A DNA stretch of 32,212 nucleotides from Spongospora subterranea (lineage: Eukaryota > Endomyxa > Phytomyxea > Plasmodiophorida > Plasmodiophoridae), in NCBI GenBank assembly GCA_900404475.1, contig OUQQ01000018.1, positions 1 to 32,212 on the forward strand. Direction: 5' to 3'. The position numbers and the translations under genes are program-made. Shown piece by piece: positions 31,019 through 32,212 of the stretch; within the stretch, counting starts at the first letter, position 1; every line of letters starts with the position of its first letter. The notes beneath the pieces were generated by a model. That model was not told the origin of the DNA and made no database searches. It saw nothing but the letters and a program-made list of their open reading frames with translations.

Positions 31019-31963
31019 ATGGACCAGAGTCATTCCTTCATTAGCCCTTTGCGTCGTATAAATGCAGCTATAGATGCGGGTAGGGGGCATTTTTCAATGT
31101 ATAATGTCATAAAATCCCCTGCAAATAGGGGTTCTTTTCAAGATATCGAACGGGTTCTCAATGAAATGAGAACCTTTTCGTCTAGTATGGTCCTGGAAAG
31201 GTCCCATCTTATCAGTCAAAGTAATCAGAACCAAACCAAGGTCTCTGATGTTCAGGCAGCTCTCAGTATGGAGATGGAGGCGCGATTACAAGCCCAAAGA
31301 GCATTGTCGGTTGCTGAGAATCAACATCGATGTCAAACCATGAACATGAAGCAGGAGTTAGAGAAATATAAGAGAGTAGCTTTGAAGGCAGAGGGCACTG
31401 AAACTCAAGCGAGGGATAATTTAGCTAGACTGCAAATTAAGCTGCAAACTGCAGAAATAGAAGTGCGAGAACATGCCAGACAACTACAAATCAAGACGAG
31501 GGAGGCGTACGAATCGAAGAAAAACGCATTGAAATGTGTTAGACTACTGAGGATGACGAACCATGAATTAGTTCAATTAAGGATGAAGCACGAGCAAGAA
31601 TCAAATAGGGCAAGCAACGAACGCAGCACGCACTCAAAAGAGATGTTGAAGGCGTGCCAGAGAGAGGGCATGCTGACGGAATCGATCGTCCGATTGGAGG
31701 ATCAGCTGCAAGAAGCGAAAGAAGTCGACAGAAGGCAGCGAGACATGATCAGAGAACTTGAGTCGAAACTGCCTCCATCTAGATATATAACAGGTAGACA
31801 AGGCCAGGTGTGAACGAAAGTAATCAACATAGTAATCAATAAATAAAAATTTCTTATAGTCAAAAAATCGTCCTATGCAAAAGCAATCGAAAATTTGAAA
31901 ATACTAGAAAAAACAAAAAAACAAGCATCGGGAACCGAAACTTTTAATTTTTTATTGACGTAA
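31019..31963 (+). CDS. Coiled-coil protein, function unknown
   Basis: Exons 31019-31793 and 31860-31963 give 292 aa. From about residue 60 onward it is almost wholly predicted coiled coil, rich in Glu, Lys, Gln, Arg and Leu in heptad-like spacing (e.g. MEMEARLQAQRALSVAENQ, NLARLQIKLQTAEIEVREH). The N-terminal ~55 residues are not coiled. The 66-nt intron (donor GTAGAC, acceptor TTCTTATAG) joins SRYIT to VKKSSYAKAIENLKILEK; without splicing the frame stops at 31813. Coiled-coil proteins of this type occur in the cytoskeleton, centrosome and spindle, but nothing here points to one of them. Confidence 0.72.
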
Positions 31964-31964
31964 G

Positions 31965-32212
31965 ATGGCTGAGTTCAAGGCACTAATGCCATTTCTTTCA
32001 TCGTCTATTTCGGTGATGATTACCAATTCCAAATTTCGGTTCAACAGACAGAAAGACTAATGCAAACGTATATGTCGTGCCCTGGAACCCAGTCTGACAT
32101 TCCATCCCGACGTCAACGTACTACGTTTGTCGAACCAGTTATCGAAAATGCGTCAACTATCAACACGGTCCCATGCAAATGGTGAGATATGCATTGGATC
32201 CATGGGCGATCT
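31965..32212 (+). CDS. 5' part of a gene cut by the window edge
   Basis: ATG 31965 begins one base after the stop of the coiled-coil gene. Exon 31965-32012 (MAEFKALMPFLSSSIS) joins exon 32048 onward (TERLMQTYMSCPGTQSDIPS..., RRQRTTFVEPVIENAST) through a 35-nt intron. A GTGAGA donor follows at about 32182. No family is recognised. It might instead belong to the same transcription unit as the coiled-coil gene, given the one-base spacing. Confidence 0.45.

Noticed and set aside
1..32212. tRNA genes, rRNA, CRISPR arrays, operons or prokaryotic defence genes
   Set aside because: I looked for tRNA B-box-like TTCGA contexts, regular spacer-repeat arrays and prokaryotic gene clusters and found none that fold or repeat convincingly. 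The spliceosomal introns identify the DNA as eukaryotic. A covariance-model scan would be decisive for tRNAs.

Overview
The window is nuclear DNA from a eukaryote with a compact, intron-rich genome. Coding is by the standard code. Genes lie on both strands, often only 25-220 bases apart, and nearly all are cut by very short introns: most are 44-62 nt, with GT...AG ends and branch-point-like CTAAC, CTAAT or CTGAC before the acceptor. Together with the gene set (TFIIIC subunit, SART3/Prp24, TYW1, DDI1, SDHAF2, NDK, RhoGAP), this suggests a small-genome unicellular eukaryote such as an early-diverging fungus or fungal relative. The species cannot be fixed from the sequence. All exon joins below were deduced by eye from splice signals, reading-frame continuity and protein family knowledge. 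None is backed by transcripts.

Layout, left to right. 1-280: a 54-bp tandem repeat and decayed relatives. 456-2077 (+): BTB-SPRY protein. 2455-3331 (+): membrane-anchored MORN-repeat protein. 3638-5447 (+): TFIIIC subunit 5 (tau95/sfc1 type). 5505-7351 (-): secreted protein with four SUEL-type lectin modules and a proline-rich spacer. 7987-9124 (-): beta-propeller-like protein of unknown role. 9344-12061 (+): SART3/Prp24 U6 snRNP recycling factor. 12230-14457 (-): ankyrin-repeat protein. 14577-14991 (-): B12D/NDUFA4-like mitochondrial protein. 14992-16061: no confident gene. 16062-18484 (+): ubiquitin-like/PH/RhoGAP protein. 18540-21009 (-): TYW1. 21956-23745 (+): DDI1. 23773-24326 (-): SDHAF2. 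24579-28426 (-): a large 17-exon orphan membrane protein. 28841-28958: a perfect 26-bp inverted repeat. 29195-29775: a decayed Copia-type RNase H fragment. 30330-30895 (+): nucleoside diphosphate kinase. 31019-31963 (+): coiled-coil protein. 31965 to the right edge (+): start of another gene.

The assembly has six runs of N. Five are flanked by a near-identical copy of the same 156-411 bases on either side, so they look like contig ends that should have been merged, not real duplications. The roughly dozen differences between the copies are all intronic, intergenic or synonymous, which supports the gene models and suggests the copies are alleles.

The genes are mostly unlinked housekeeping and regulatory functions: RNA polymerase III transcription, splicing, tRNA wybutosine synthesis, proteasome shuttling, mitochondrial complex assembly and Rho signalling. 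I see no operon-like or defence system. The most unusual items are the 7-nt microexon in TYW1, the four-module secreted lectin, the orphan membrane protein, the RhoGAP domain combination and the perfect inverted repeat.
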